Shown: in pieces, positions 27,359 to 34,777 of the stretch
Layout: each line of letters starts with the position of its first letter
How positions within the stretch are numbered: position 1 is the stretch's first letter
NCBI RefSeq assembly: GCF_023091245.1
Contig: NZ_JAHWXN010000001.1
Coordinates: forward strand, 2,108,001 to 2,172,000
DNA length: 64,000 bases
Direction: 5' to 3'
Source of the DNA: Microbacterium croceum
GTDB lineage: Bacteria; Actinomycetota; Actinomycetes; Actinomycetales; Microbacteriaceae
Made by a program: the position numbers and the translations under genes
The notes under the pieces: generated by a model
The model's input: the letters and a program-made list of their open reading frames with translations, nothing else
Database searches by the model: none
Told to the model about the DNA's origin: nothing

Positions 27359-28252
27359 ATGGTTTCGCCCGGCATCCTTCTCGTTGACAAGCCCGCTGGG
27401 CTGACCAGTCATGACGTCGTCGCCCGCACCCGTCGGGCCTTCGGAACACGCAAGGTCGGGCACGCAGGCACGCTGGACCCGATGGCGACCGGACTTCTGG
27501 TGATCGGCATCGAGGGGGCGACCCGCCTGCTCACCTACGTCGTGGGCGCCGACAAGACCTATCACGCCACGATCCGGCTCGGACAGACGACGGGCACGGA
27601 TGACGCGGACGGAGACATCACCGCGCAGGCTGCGCCGGAGGCCTGGTCCGCCGTCACGCCGGAGGCCGTCGCTGCAGGCATCGCCGCGCTCACCGGCGAC
27701 ATCTCCCAGGTGCCCAGTGCCGTCTCGGCCATCAAGGTCGACGGACAGCGCGCGTACGACCGCGTTCGCGCCGGTGAGGAAGTGGTGCTCGCTGCGCGAG
27801 ACGTCGTGGTCTCACGCTTCGACATCGTCGCCGAGAGGGTGGGCGAGGGGACGCGCGACCTCGACGTCATCGTCGATTGCTCGTCCGGAACCTACATCCG
27901 CGCGCTCGCCCGCGACCTCGGCGCGGCTCTGGGTGTGGGAGGACACCTCACCGCGCTGCGGCGCACCAGGGTCGGCCCTTTCTCCGTGTCGGATTCCGTG
28001 GGCATCGACGCGCTCGAGGGCGCGCCGACGCTCACTGCCGCCGAAGCTGCTGGTCGTATTCTGCAGCCCCTTCCGGTCACTGACGATGAGTCGCGGGACC
28101 TCCGCCACGGCAAGCGTCTGGCCGGCCAGGCCGCCCGGATCCACGGCTCACTCGCCGCGGCGATCGACACAGACGGCGTGCTGGTGGGGATCGTCGAGAA
28201 GCGCGGGGCGGACCTAAAGAGCGCCATGAACATGCCGCAGGTCGCGTCATGA
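27359..28252 (+). CDS. truB: tRNA pseudouridine(55) synthase
   Basis: Makes pseudouridine 55 in the T-loop of tRNAs. Signature elements are DKPAGLTSHDVV (10-21), KVGHAGTLDPMATGLL (32-47, catalytic Asp 40), DKTYHATIRLG and SGTYIRALARDLG. The 297-residue length is normal. It has its own leaderless promoter, having been separated from rbfA by the LuxR and mutY genes. Its stop overlaps the next start (ATGA), so translation of the small membrane protein is coupled. Confidence 0.96.
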   Translation: MVSPGILLVDKPAGLTSHDVVARTRRAFGTRKVGHAGTLDPMATGLLVIGIEGATRLLTYVVGADKTYHATIRLGQTTGTDDADGDITAQAAPEAWSAVTPEAVAAGIAALTGDISQVPSAVSAIKVDGQRAYDRVRAGEEVVLAARDVVVSRFDIVAERVGEGTRDLDVIVDCSSGTYIRALARDLGAALGVGGHLTALRRTRVGPFSVSDSVGIDALEGAPTLTAAEAAGRILQPLPVTDDESRDLRHGKRLAGQAARIHGSLAAAIDTDGVLVGIVEKRGADLKSAMNMPQVAS

Positions 28253-28617
28253 TCCTGTGGCTGACCATCGTCCAGATCATCGTGGCGGTAGCGGCCGGCG
28301 CGTTCTGCCTTGTCGCTGGGCTCGCCGGGCGACGACCGAGCGACTTCAGCGTCGGAGCGCTCGCGCTGGTGGAACTGCTGCTCGTGGTGCAGGTGGTCGT
28401 GGCGATCGTCGCTCCGCTGACCGGCAATCCGCCGACCGGCGACCTGCTGGAGTTCTGGGTCTATCTGGTCTCTGCGGTGTTGCTGCCCGTGGGCGCCGTG
28501 CTGTGGGCGTTGATGGAACGCAGTCGCTGGAGCACGGTGATCCTCGGGGTCGCTGCGCTCGCGATCGGCGTCATGCTGTGGCGCATGCAGGTCATCTGGA
28601 CCGTCCAGGTCGCGTAG
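28249..28617 (+). CDS. Small four-helix membrane protein in the truB-ribF operon
   Basis: 122 residues, four predicted membrane helices, no known motif. The start overlaps truB by ATGA. Proteins like this occur between truB and ribF in related actinobacteria, so this is a conserved but uncharacterised gene. Function not assigned. Confidence 0.75.
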   Translation: MILWLTIVQIIVAVAAGAFCLVAGLAGRRPSDFSVGALALVELLLVVQVVVAIVAPLTGNPPTGDLLEFWVYLVSAVLLPVGAVLWALMERSRWSTVILGVAALAIGVMLWRMQVIWTVQVA

Positions 28618-28656
28618 CCGTGCGTCGTCACGGAATCCGCCCGTCCCTGGCGGCTC

Positions 28657-28662
28657 TAGGAT
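28657..28662 (+). promoter_or_regulatory. -10 element before the second small membrane protein
   Basis: TAGGAT; the predicted start of transcription lies four bases before the ATG at 28673, which would leave almost no leader. Confidence 0.45.
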
Positions 28663-28672
28663 GGAATGCGCT

Positions 28673-29113
28673 ATGAGCCCCACCGCACCCTCCTCCCGGA
28701 TGACCGGAATCGGTCGCGTCCTGGTGATCGTCTACGCCGTCATGGCGCTCGCCGCGACCGGACGCAGCTTCGTGCAGATCGTCCGCCGGTTCGACGAGGC
28801 GCCGCTGGCGTACTCGTTGTCCGCTCTCGCAGCCGTCGTGTACATCCTCGCGACGCTCGCCCTCGTCCTCGCGCGACGCCGCGGGTGGTACACGGTCGCC
28901 TGGCTGGCGATCGTGTTCGAACTGACCGGCGTGCTGGTGGTCGGGCTACTCAGCATTCTGCTTCCCGCGCTGTTCCAGCATGAGACGGTGTGGTCGCTGT
29001 TCGGCCGGGGGTACCTGTTCATCCCGCTCGTCCTCCCGATCTTCGGTATCTGGTGGTTGCGGACGCATCGACCTGCGGCTGTCGAGCAGCCGCGTGTCGA
29101 GGTCTCCGCGTGA
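28673..29113 (+). CDS. Four-helix membrane protein upstream of ribF
   Basis: 146 residues with four hydrophobic helices and a short basic tail; no domain recognised. An in-frame ATG at 28661 overlaps the putative -10 element, so the ATG at 28673 (MSPTAPSS) is preferred. The stop overlaps the ribF GTG (GTGA), implying coupled translation. Function not assigned. Confidence 0.72.
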   Translation: MSPTAPSSRMTGIGRVLVIVYAVMALAATGRSFVQIVRRFDEAPLAYSLSALAAVVYILATLALVLARRRGWYTVAWLAIVFELTGVLVVGLLSILLPALFQHETVWSLFGRGYLFIPLVLPIFGIWWLRTHRPAAVEQPRVEVSA

Positions 29114-30060
29114 TCGTCTTCAGAGACCCCGAGGAGATCCCGGCCGATTTCGGCCCGAGCGCGGTGGCGATCGGCAAGTTCGACGGAGTGCACGCCGGCC
29201 ATCGTGCGGTGATCGCCCGCCTGAACGAGCGCGCGTCCGCCAGCGGTGCACGCGCGATCGCCGTGACCTTCGACCGGAACCCGCTCGCCATCCTCCGACC
29301 GGACCTATGCCCCGAGAACGTCGTCACGGTCGACCGCAAGCTGGAGCTGCTCGGCGAACTCGGCCTCGACGCCACGCTCGTGCTCACCTTCGACGAGGAG
29401 CTCGCCGCACGCAGCGCCGAGGACTTCGTCGTCGACATCCTGGTGACCGCGTTGCGAGTGTCGACCGTGCTGGTGGGGGAGGACTTCCGGTTCGGGCGGG
29501 GCGGCGCGGGGACGCCCGAACTGCTGCGCCAACTCGGCCCGCAGTACGGCTTCGATGTGGAGGTCGTCGACGAGGTGTACCTGCCAGGTTCCCCGCGCCG
29601 CGTCTCCTCGACCTGGATCCGCGAGCTGTTGATGGAGGGCGACGTCTCCGGGGCGTCGCGTGTGCTCGGGCGCAACCCGGATGTGCGCGGAGTGGTCGTC
29701 CACGGGCTGAAGCGGGGCCGCGAGCTCGGCTTCCCGACCGCGAACCTCTCGCCCATCGTGGATGCCTTCGTGCCGGCGGACGGCGTGTACGCGGGGTGGC
29801 TCGTCGATCACGACACCGGCATCCGGCATCCGTCCGCGATCTCGGTCGGGACGAACCCGACGTTCGACGACGTGCTCGTCCGTCAGGTCGAGGCGCATGT
29901 GCTCGGGCAGACCGGGCTGGATCTGTACGGGCATGACGTGTCCGTGGAGTTCGTCGAGCGGCTGCGCGGCATGGTGGCATTCGAGGGCATGGAGAAGCTG
30001 TCCGAGCAGATGGCGGACGATGTGCGCGTCGCTGCACGCGTGCTCGCCGAAGAGGCGTAG
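29110..30060 (+). CDS. ribF: Bifunctional riboflavin kinase/FAD synthetase
   Basis: Phosphorylates riboflavin to FMN and adenylylates FMN to FAD. The N-terminal nucleotidyltransferase has GKFDGVHAGHR (22-32) and the VGEDFRFGRGGAG loop. A SSTWIR segment follows near 170. The C-terminal kinase domain has GRELGFPTANL (about 200-210) and the YAGW and TNPTF motifs. The length of 316 residues is typical. GTG start overlapping the preceding stop. Several FMN and FAD enzymes in this window depend on its product. Confidence 0.95.
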   Translation: MIVFRDPEEIPADFGPSAVAIGKFDGVHAGHRAVIARLNERASASGARAIAVTFDRNPLAILRPDLCPENVVTVDRKLELLGELGLDATLVLTFDEELAARSAEDFVVDILVTALRVSTVLVGEDFRFGRGGAGTPELLRQLGPQYGFDVEVVDEVYLPGSPRRVSSTWIRELLMEGDVSGASRVLGRNPDVRGVVVHGLKRGRELGFPTANLSPIVDAFVPADGVYAGWLVDHDTGIRHPSAISVGTNPTFDDVLVRQVEAHVLGQTGLDLYGHDVSVEFVERLRGMVAFEGMEKLSEQMADDVRVAARVLAEEA

Positions 30061-30114
30061 CCGGCTTCCCACGACCGCGCGGACCGATATCCTCGCAGGC
30101 AGATCGCGATGGCG

Positions 30115-30120
30115 TAGACT
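30115..30120 (+). promoter_or_regulatory. Possible -10 element for the SNF2 gene
   Basis: TAGACT. If used, it gives a 5' leader of about 145 bases before the ATG at 30272; no structure in the leader stood out. Confidence 0.4.
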
Positions 30121-30271
30121 GGGCGGCGGTTCTCTCTGATCCTCACGTTTCATACGTGCATCGGCGAGAACGAGATCTACTGTTCGTACGGTCCTGGCTC
30201 ACGCCACACGCGGACATCGAGAACGGCTGCGGCATCCACACGATGCTCAGGCCTTCACGCTCAGGAGGAGC

Positions 30272-32416
30272 ATGCCGACTACGGCAACCGCCGCCACGCG
30301 GCGAAAGAAGACGTCTCGTCGTGACGATGAGGCACCGCTGATCCCGATCCTCGCGCGCAAGGTGCGCGAGATCGAGGCGAAGTCCCAACGGGGCAAGCTG
30401 GGGCCGACCAACCGCGTCAAGTTCCAGGTGATCGCCTTCCTGGTGCGCGAGGAGCGTGCGCGGGTGAAGTCGGATGCCGAGATCGGCGATCCGGCGCGCG
30501 CCGAGCTGCTCAAGCGCCTCGACGGCGTCGCGACGATTCTGGCCAAGACCGCCGCGCGGGACACCTCGCTCATCCAGCTCCTCGAGGCTGACCAGGCCAC
30601 TTCGCCGGTCGCCAAGCGCATGCGCAGGGACTGGCTGCTCGAGTCCGGCGCGGAACTCGCGCCGGAGGAGCTCATCATCGCCGACGTCGCGCCGGTCCAG
30701 GCACCTGTGGTCCCGGCCGCGATCGCCGAACGCCAGGTGACTCCGGCCTCGGTCGAGGCCCGCCAGCTGTCCAACCCGTTCCTCGCGCCCGACCTCACGC
30801 CGCGCGCCACCACCACCCCGCGTCGCCGACTCGACGGCTGGGAGCTGATGGGTCCGCTCTACAAGGCGTTCGAGACCGGTGCCGGCGGCGCCGCTGCCAG
30901 CATGGAGCTGCCCCCGGCGCCCGAGTACGACCATCTGTCGCCCAAGGGCCTCGAGGTGATGGTGCACCAGTCGCGCTTCCTCGAGTCCGTGCGTGCGGGG
31001 CATCGCAGCTTCCTGCTCGCCGACGAGCCGGGACTCGGCAAGACGGCGCAGTCGCTGCTCGCCGCCTCCGTGGCCGGCGCCTACCCGCTGCTGGTCGTCG
31101 TCCCCAACGTCGTCAAGATGAACTGGGCGCGCGAGGTCGAGCGGTGGACGCCGCAGCGCCGGGCGACCGTCATCCAGGGCGACGGCGACGACATCGATGC
31201 CTTCGCCGATATCTTCATCGTGAACTACGAGATCCTCGACCGTCACCTCTCGTGGCTGTCGTCGATCGGTCTGCGCGGCATGGTCGTGGATGAGGCCCAT
31301 TTCATCAAGAACCTGTCGTCGCAGCGTTCGCAGAACGTGCTCTCGCTGGCATCCCGTGTGCGTGAGCGCACCCCCGGGGGCAAGCCGCTCCTGCTCGCCC
31401 TCACCGGTACCCCGCTCATCAACGACGTCGAGGACTTCGACGCGATCTGGCGGTTCCTCGGCTGGACGACCGGAGAGAAGCCGGGGCCCGAACTCATGGA
31501 GAAGCTCGACGCCACCGGATACACCCCGGCGGACAAGGCGTTCTATCCCGAGGCGCGCGACGCCGTGATCTCGATGGGCATCGTCCGGCGCAAGAAGAAG
31601 GACGTCGCGGCCGATCTGCCGGACAAGCTCGTCGCCGATCTTCCCGTGCAGCTTGACGACGAGTTCGGCCGCAGCATCCGCCAGGCCGAGCGCGAATTGG
31701 GGGAGCGGCTGGCCGCGAAGTACCGCCGCATCATCGAGGCGCGGGGTGACCGTGGTCTGGCCCCTGGCGAGATCGACGAGGACATCGTCCGCATGGTCGC
31801 GCACAACGAGCTCGAGGAGTCGAAGGCGTCGGGCACCGGCGGCGACAACGTCTTCACGATGGTGCGTCGCATCGGACAGGCGAAGGCGCAGCTCGCGGCC
31901 GACTATGCCGCGCAGCTGCAGCGGTCCGTAGGCAAGGTGGTGTTCTTCGCGAAGCACATCGACGTGATGGACCGGGCGGAGGCACACTTCGCCTCGGTGG
32001 GCATCCGTTCGGTGTCCATCCGCGGTGACCAGAGCACCGCTGCGCGCCAGCAGGCGATCGACGACTTCAATGGCGACTCCGAGGTGGGGATCGCGGTGTG
32101 CTCCCTGACCGCGGCCGGTGTCGGCCTCAACCTCCAGGCGGCATCCAACGTCGTGCTCGCAGAGCTCTCGTGGACGGCAGCGGAGCAGACGCAGGCGATC
32201 GACCGCGTGCACCGGATCGGCCAGGACGAGCCCGTGACCGCGTGGCGCATCATCGCCGCTCACACGATCGACACCAAGATCGCCGAGCTCATCGACCAGA
32301 AGCAAGGTCTCGCAGCCCGCGCGCTCGACGGCGAGGCCCTCGACGAGGTCGCCGGCGAGCCCGTGCAGTTGGCGGCTCTCATGCACCTGCTCCGGCAGGC
32401 GCTCGGATCCGCCTGA
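30272..32416 (+). CDS. SNF2-family DEAD/H helicase
   Basis: A 714-residue DNA translocase related to SMARCAL1/HARP-type SNF2 proteins. Walker A is DEPGLGKT (251-258), Walker B VVDEAHF, motif III LALTGTPLIND, and the second RecA domain has GVGLNLQAA and the motif VI QAIDRVHRIGQ. An N-terminal basic region (MPTTATAATRRKKTSRR) and about 200 residues of unknown fold precede the helicase. AGGAGG stands before the ATG. It probably remodels DNA or DNA-protein complexes during repair or replication fork recovery. It is not accompanied by nuclease or methylase genes, so a restriction or defence system is not indicated. Confidence 0.88.
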   Translation: MPTTATAATRRKKTSRRDDEAPLIPILARKVREIEAKSQRGKLGPTNRVKFQVIAFLVREERARVKSDAEIGDPARAELLKRLDGVATILAKTAARDTSLIQLLEADQATSPVAKRMRRDWLLESGAELAPEELIIADVAPVQAPVVPAAIAERQVTPASVEARQLSNPFLAPDLTPRATTTPRRRLDGWELMGPLYKAFETGAGGAAASMELPPAPEYDHLSPKGLEVMVHQSRFLESVRAGHRSFLLADEPGLGKTAQSLLAASVAGAYPLLVVVPNVVKMNWAREVERWTPQRRATVIQGDGDDIDAFADIFIVNYEILDRHLSWLSSIGLRGMVVDEAHFIKNLSSQRSQNVLSLASRVRERTPGGKPLLLALTGTPLINDVEDFDAIWRFLGWTTGEKPGPELMEKLDATGYTPADKAFYPEARDAVISMGIVRRKKKDVAADLPDKLVADLPVQLDDEFGRSIRQAERELGERLAAKYRRIIEARGDRGLAPGEIDEDIVRMVAHNELEESKASGTGGDNVFTMVRRIGQAKAQLAADYAAQLQRSVGKVVFFAKHIDVMDRAEAHFASVGIRSVSIRGDQSTAARQQAIDDFNGDSEVGIAVCSLTAAGVGLNLQAASNVVLAELSWTAAEQTQAIDRVHRIGQDEPVTAWRIIAAHTIDTKIAELIDQKQGLAARALDGEALDEVAGEPVQLAALMHLLRQALGSA

Positions 32417-32426
32417 GAGTCTCGTT

Positions 32427-32475
32427 AAGAATCGACCTTCTTGTCGCCGGTTGCGGCGCCTGAAGGTCGATTCTT
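32427..32475 (+). repeat. Perfect 14-bp inverted repeat between the SNF2 gene and pfkA
   Basis: AAGAATCGACCTTC and GAAGGTCGATTCTT with a 21-base loop that contains a smaller GCC/GGC pairing. It follows the SNF2 stop by ten bases and may terminate that transcript, although no T-run follows. Confidence 0.75.
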
Positions 32476-32478
32476 GGG

Positions 32479-32522
32479 AAGATCAGCGATTCGGCGCAGA
32501 GGTCGTGTCAAGATCAGCGATT
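32479..32522 (+). promoter_or_regulatory. Direct repeat AAGATCAGCGATT upstream of pfkA
   Basis: Two identical 13-base copies at 32479-32491 and 32510-32522, start-to-start 31 bases (about three helical turns), 40-83 bases upstream of the putative pfkA -10 element. This is the geometry of a cooperative activator or repressor site. Confidence 0.6.
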
Positions 32523-32561
32523 TTCATCCACCTCGAATGGCGCCCGGCCGCGCGCTGGCAC

Positions 32562-32567
32562 TAGTGT
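32562..32567 (+). promoter_or_regulatory. Possible -10 element for pfkA
   Basis: TAGTGT, giving a leader of about 50 bases. No clear -35. Confidence 0.4.
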
Positions 32568-32623
32568 CGATCGAAGGCAGCGTCGCCTCTTCCCCCTTTT
32601 CCCGAACGTCTGAAGGCAACAGC

Positions 32624-33652
32624 ATGAAGATCGGCATCCTGACGAGCGGCGGCGACTGCCCCGGTCTCAACGCGGTGATCCGCGGCATCGTCCTGAAGGG
32701 CACCACGACCTACGACATCGAGTTCGTCGGCATCCGCGACGGCTGGCGCGGCGTGGTCGACGGCGACTTCTTCCCGCTGACCCGTCACGAGGTGAAGGGT
32801 CTGTCGAAGGTCGGCGGCACGATCCTCGGGACCAGTCGCACCAACCCCTACGAGGGACCGCGTGGCGGCGCCGAGAACATCGCGAAGACGCTATACGGCC
32901 ACCGCATCGACGGCATCGTCGCGATCGGCGGAGAAGGCACGCTCGCCGCCGCTGACCGTCTCGCGAAGGACGGCATCAACGTGATCGGCGTGCCCAAGAC
33001 GATCGACAACGACCTGCACGCGACCGACTACTCCTTCGGCTTCGACACCGCGGTCAACATCGCGACGGACGCGATGGACCGGCTGCGCACCACCGGCGAT
33101 TCGCACCAGCGCTGCATGGTCGCCGAGGTCATGGGGCGACACGTGGGCTGGATCGCTCTGCACGCCGGCATGGCCGCCGGCGCCCACGTGATCTGCATCC
33201 CCGAGGTGCCGATGTCGATCGACGAGATCACCGCACTCGTCAGCAGCGCTCACGACCGTGGCCGTGCACCGCTCGTCGTCGTCTCCGAGGGCTTCACCCT
33301 CACGGGGATGGACGAGGCCTACAGCGACAAAGGCCTCGACGCCTTCAACCGTCCGCGCCTGGGCGGCATCAGCGAGATCCTCGCCCCGGAGATCGAGCGG
33401 ATCACCGGCATCGAGACACGTTCGACGGTGCTCGGACACATCCAGCGCGGCGGATCGCCGTCCGGCTTCGACCGCGTTCTCGCGACCCGCCTGGGACTCC
33501 ACGCTGCGGATGCGCTCGTCGAGGAGGCCTGGGGGAAGATGGTCTCCCTTCGCGGCACCGAGATCGTGCGCGTCCCCTTCGCCGAAGCCCTGGGTGAGCT
33601 GAACACCGTGCCGCGCAGCCGCTACGACGAGGCGGCGGCTCTCTTCGGCTGA
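32624..33652 (+). CDS. pfkA: 6-phosphofructokinase
   Basis: Phosphorylates fructose 6-phosphate in glycolysis. 342 residues with the GILTSGGDCPGLNAVIR start (4-20), GGEGT (102-106), PKTIDND (124-130) and the late HIQRGGSPSGFDR motif. Gly 105 in GGEGT is the residue usual for ATP users, where pyrophosphate enzymes have Asp. The Lys of PKTIDND is shared with the actinobacterial group III, so ATP is the more likely donor but not certain. The ATG at 32624 is preferred; the frame is open further upstream without a plausible start. Confidence 0.94.
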   Translation: MKIGILTSGGDCPGLNAVIRGIVLKGTTTYDIEFVGIRDGWRGVVDGDFFPLTRHEVKGLSKVGGTILGTSRTNPYEGPRGGAENIAKTLYGHRIDGIVAIGGEGTLAAADRLAKDGINVIGVPKTIDNDLHATDYSFGFDTAVNIATDAMDRLRTTGDSHQRCMVAEVMGRHVGWIALHAGMAAGAHVICIPEVPMSIDEITALVSSAHDRGRAPLVVVSEGFTLTGMDEAYSDKGLDAFNRPRLGGISEILAPEIERITGIETRSTVLGHIQRGGSPSGFDRVLATRLGLHAADALVEEAWGKMVSLRGTEIVRVPFAEALGELNTVPRSRYDEAAALFG

Positions 33653-33668
33653 GCCTCAGCCTCGCGGA

Positions 33669-33740
33669 GGTAGGAGAATCCGCGACCGCAGGCAGATCCC
33701 GCACGAATCCTCCTACGCCGGTGGGATCACCTACCTCCGG
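33669..33740. repeat. 72-bp palindromic element, copy A
   Basis: Arms GTAGGAGAAT and ATCCTCCTAC flank a GC-rich middle, followed by CCGG, GATC and a third CCTACC. It aligns without gaps over about 67 bases with copy B at 34696. It overlaps the stop codon of the broken DUF559 gene (33731-33733). Confidence 0.75.
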
Positions 33741-34603
33741 TCCGGTTTCCGTGCCCCTCGGAGGTGTAGCCCCTGCGCCATCGCCATGCGGACAGTGGAT
33801 TGCACTCCCGCGGGGTCGAACAGCAGCTGCTGGTAGTCGAACCGCAGCACCGTGTAGCCGAGCAGAGTGAGGCGCGCGTCTGCGCTGATATCTCGGCGAC
33901 GGTCCTTCGCCGTGGAATGATGAGCGAAACCATCGCTCTGGACGACCAGGCGTTCACCGATCACCGCGTCGACAGGGTGCCCGTCGATCCAGATCTGCTG
34001 CTTCACTCTGACGCCGATCTCGCGCATGATCCACACGAACCGCGTCTCCAAGCCGGAGTCGGAGAGTGAGGAAGCCACCTCCGCGAGACGGGTGGCACGT
34101 TCTGAATGCCAGACGACGCGCTCGAGCTGCCCCGCTGACACCAGGCCGCTGCGCAGCGCCGACTCCCAGATGAGCACCGCCTGCTCGGGTTCCAGGCAGC
34201 GCGCCGCGTGGAACAGCACGTTGAGCAACGGTTCCTCGGCGCTGCGAGACGGGACGTCGATCGGCCCTCGTGCCCAATGCACGATCAGTGCGGAGTTCCC
34301 GATGCGGGATGCCGTCGCTGGCACCGCGATGTGGGTGCATGCCGTGTCGGGAGTCCAGAGGCCGAGCTCACGCGCCGCAGTGATGCAGCTGACGCGTCCG
34401 CCGGCCTACGCCGCCTGACGCCGTTCATCCGAGCACTCGACGTCGACCAACCACGATCGCCGTACGCGGGTGATGGCACCAGAGGCGATCGCCGTCCTGA
34501 CCGCATGCGCGTCGTAGCCCGCGAGGCGCACCGTGCTGCTGTGAGCGACGCCGTGGTGCTGGCGCATCCATTCGGTGAGGGGGATCATCCGATGAGTGTG
34601 CAC
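33731..34603 (-). pseudogene. Winged-helix/DUF559 (Vsr-like) protein gene interrupted by an in-frame TAG
   Basis: The reverse-strand frame runs from GTG 34603 (or ATG 34588) to TAG 33731, about 290 codons, with a single TAG at 34406-34408. Before the stop is a winged-helix domain like the N-terminus of AbiEi-type proteins (GAITRVRRSWLVD). After it the same frame continues as family-like sequence (AGGRVSCITAARELGLWTP) and then the DUF559 nuclease-like domain (VVQSDGFAHHS, DRRRDISADA, LGYTVLRFDYQQ). Because homology-like sequence continues across the stop without a shift, a single CAG to TAG change is the simplest explanation. A GTG at 34324 could restart the C-terminal part. Confidence 0.8.
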
Positions 34604-34695
34604 GGGGCGCTGGCCCCATGGCGGACGGGATGCATGGAGTCTGTGGGTGAGGGGAGATCCTCATTCGGTGTGCAGAAGGAGTGACGGTGCACCGG

Positions 34696-34766
34696 CGTAG
34701 GAGGATGCTCCGGGGGAGGCGGAATCGCCGAGTATCCTCCTACCCCGGAGAGATCGCCTACCCCGG
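34696..34766. repeat. 71-bp palindromic element, copy B
   Basis: Perfect arms GTAGGAGGAT and ATCCTCCTAC, then CCGG, GATC and CCTACC as in copy A. The two copies lie in the same orientation on either side of the broken DUF559 gene. Confidence 0.75.
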
Positions 34767-34777
34767 TGCGTGGCGAC

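Noticed and set aside
30143..32386. A 747-codon open frame antisense to the SNF2 helicase gene
   Set aside because: Its composition (Arg/His/Asp/Val-rich) is typical of a shadow frame, whereas the forward frame has all helicase motifs.
30272..32416. SNF2 helicase as part of a phage defence island
   Set aside because: No nuclease, methylase or other defence gene is adjacent; the neighbours are ribF and pfkA. The DUF559 remnant 1.3 kb away lies beyond pfkA.
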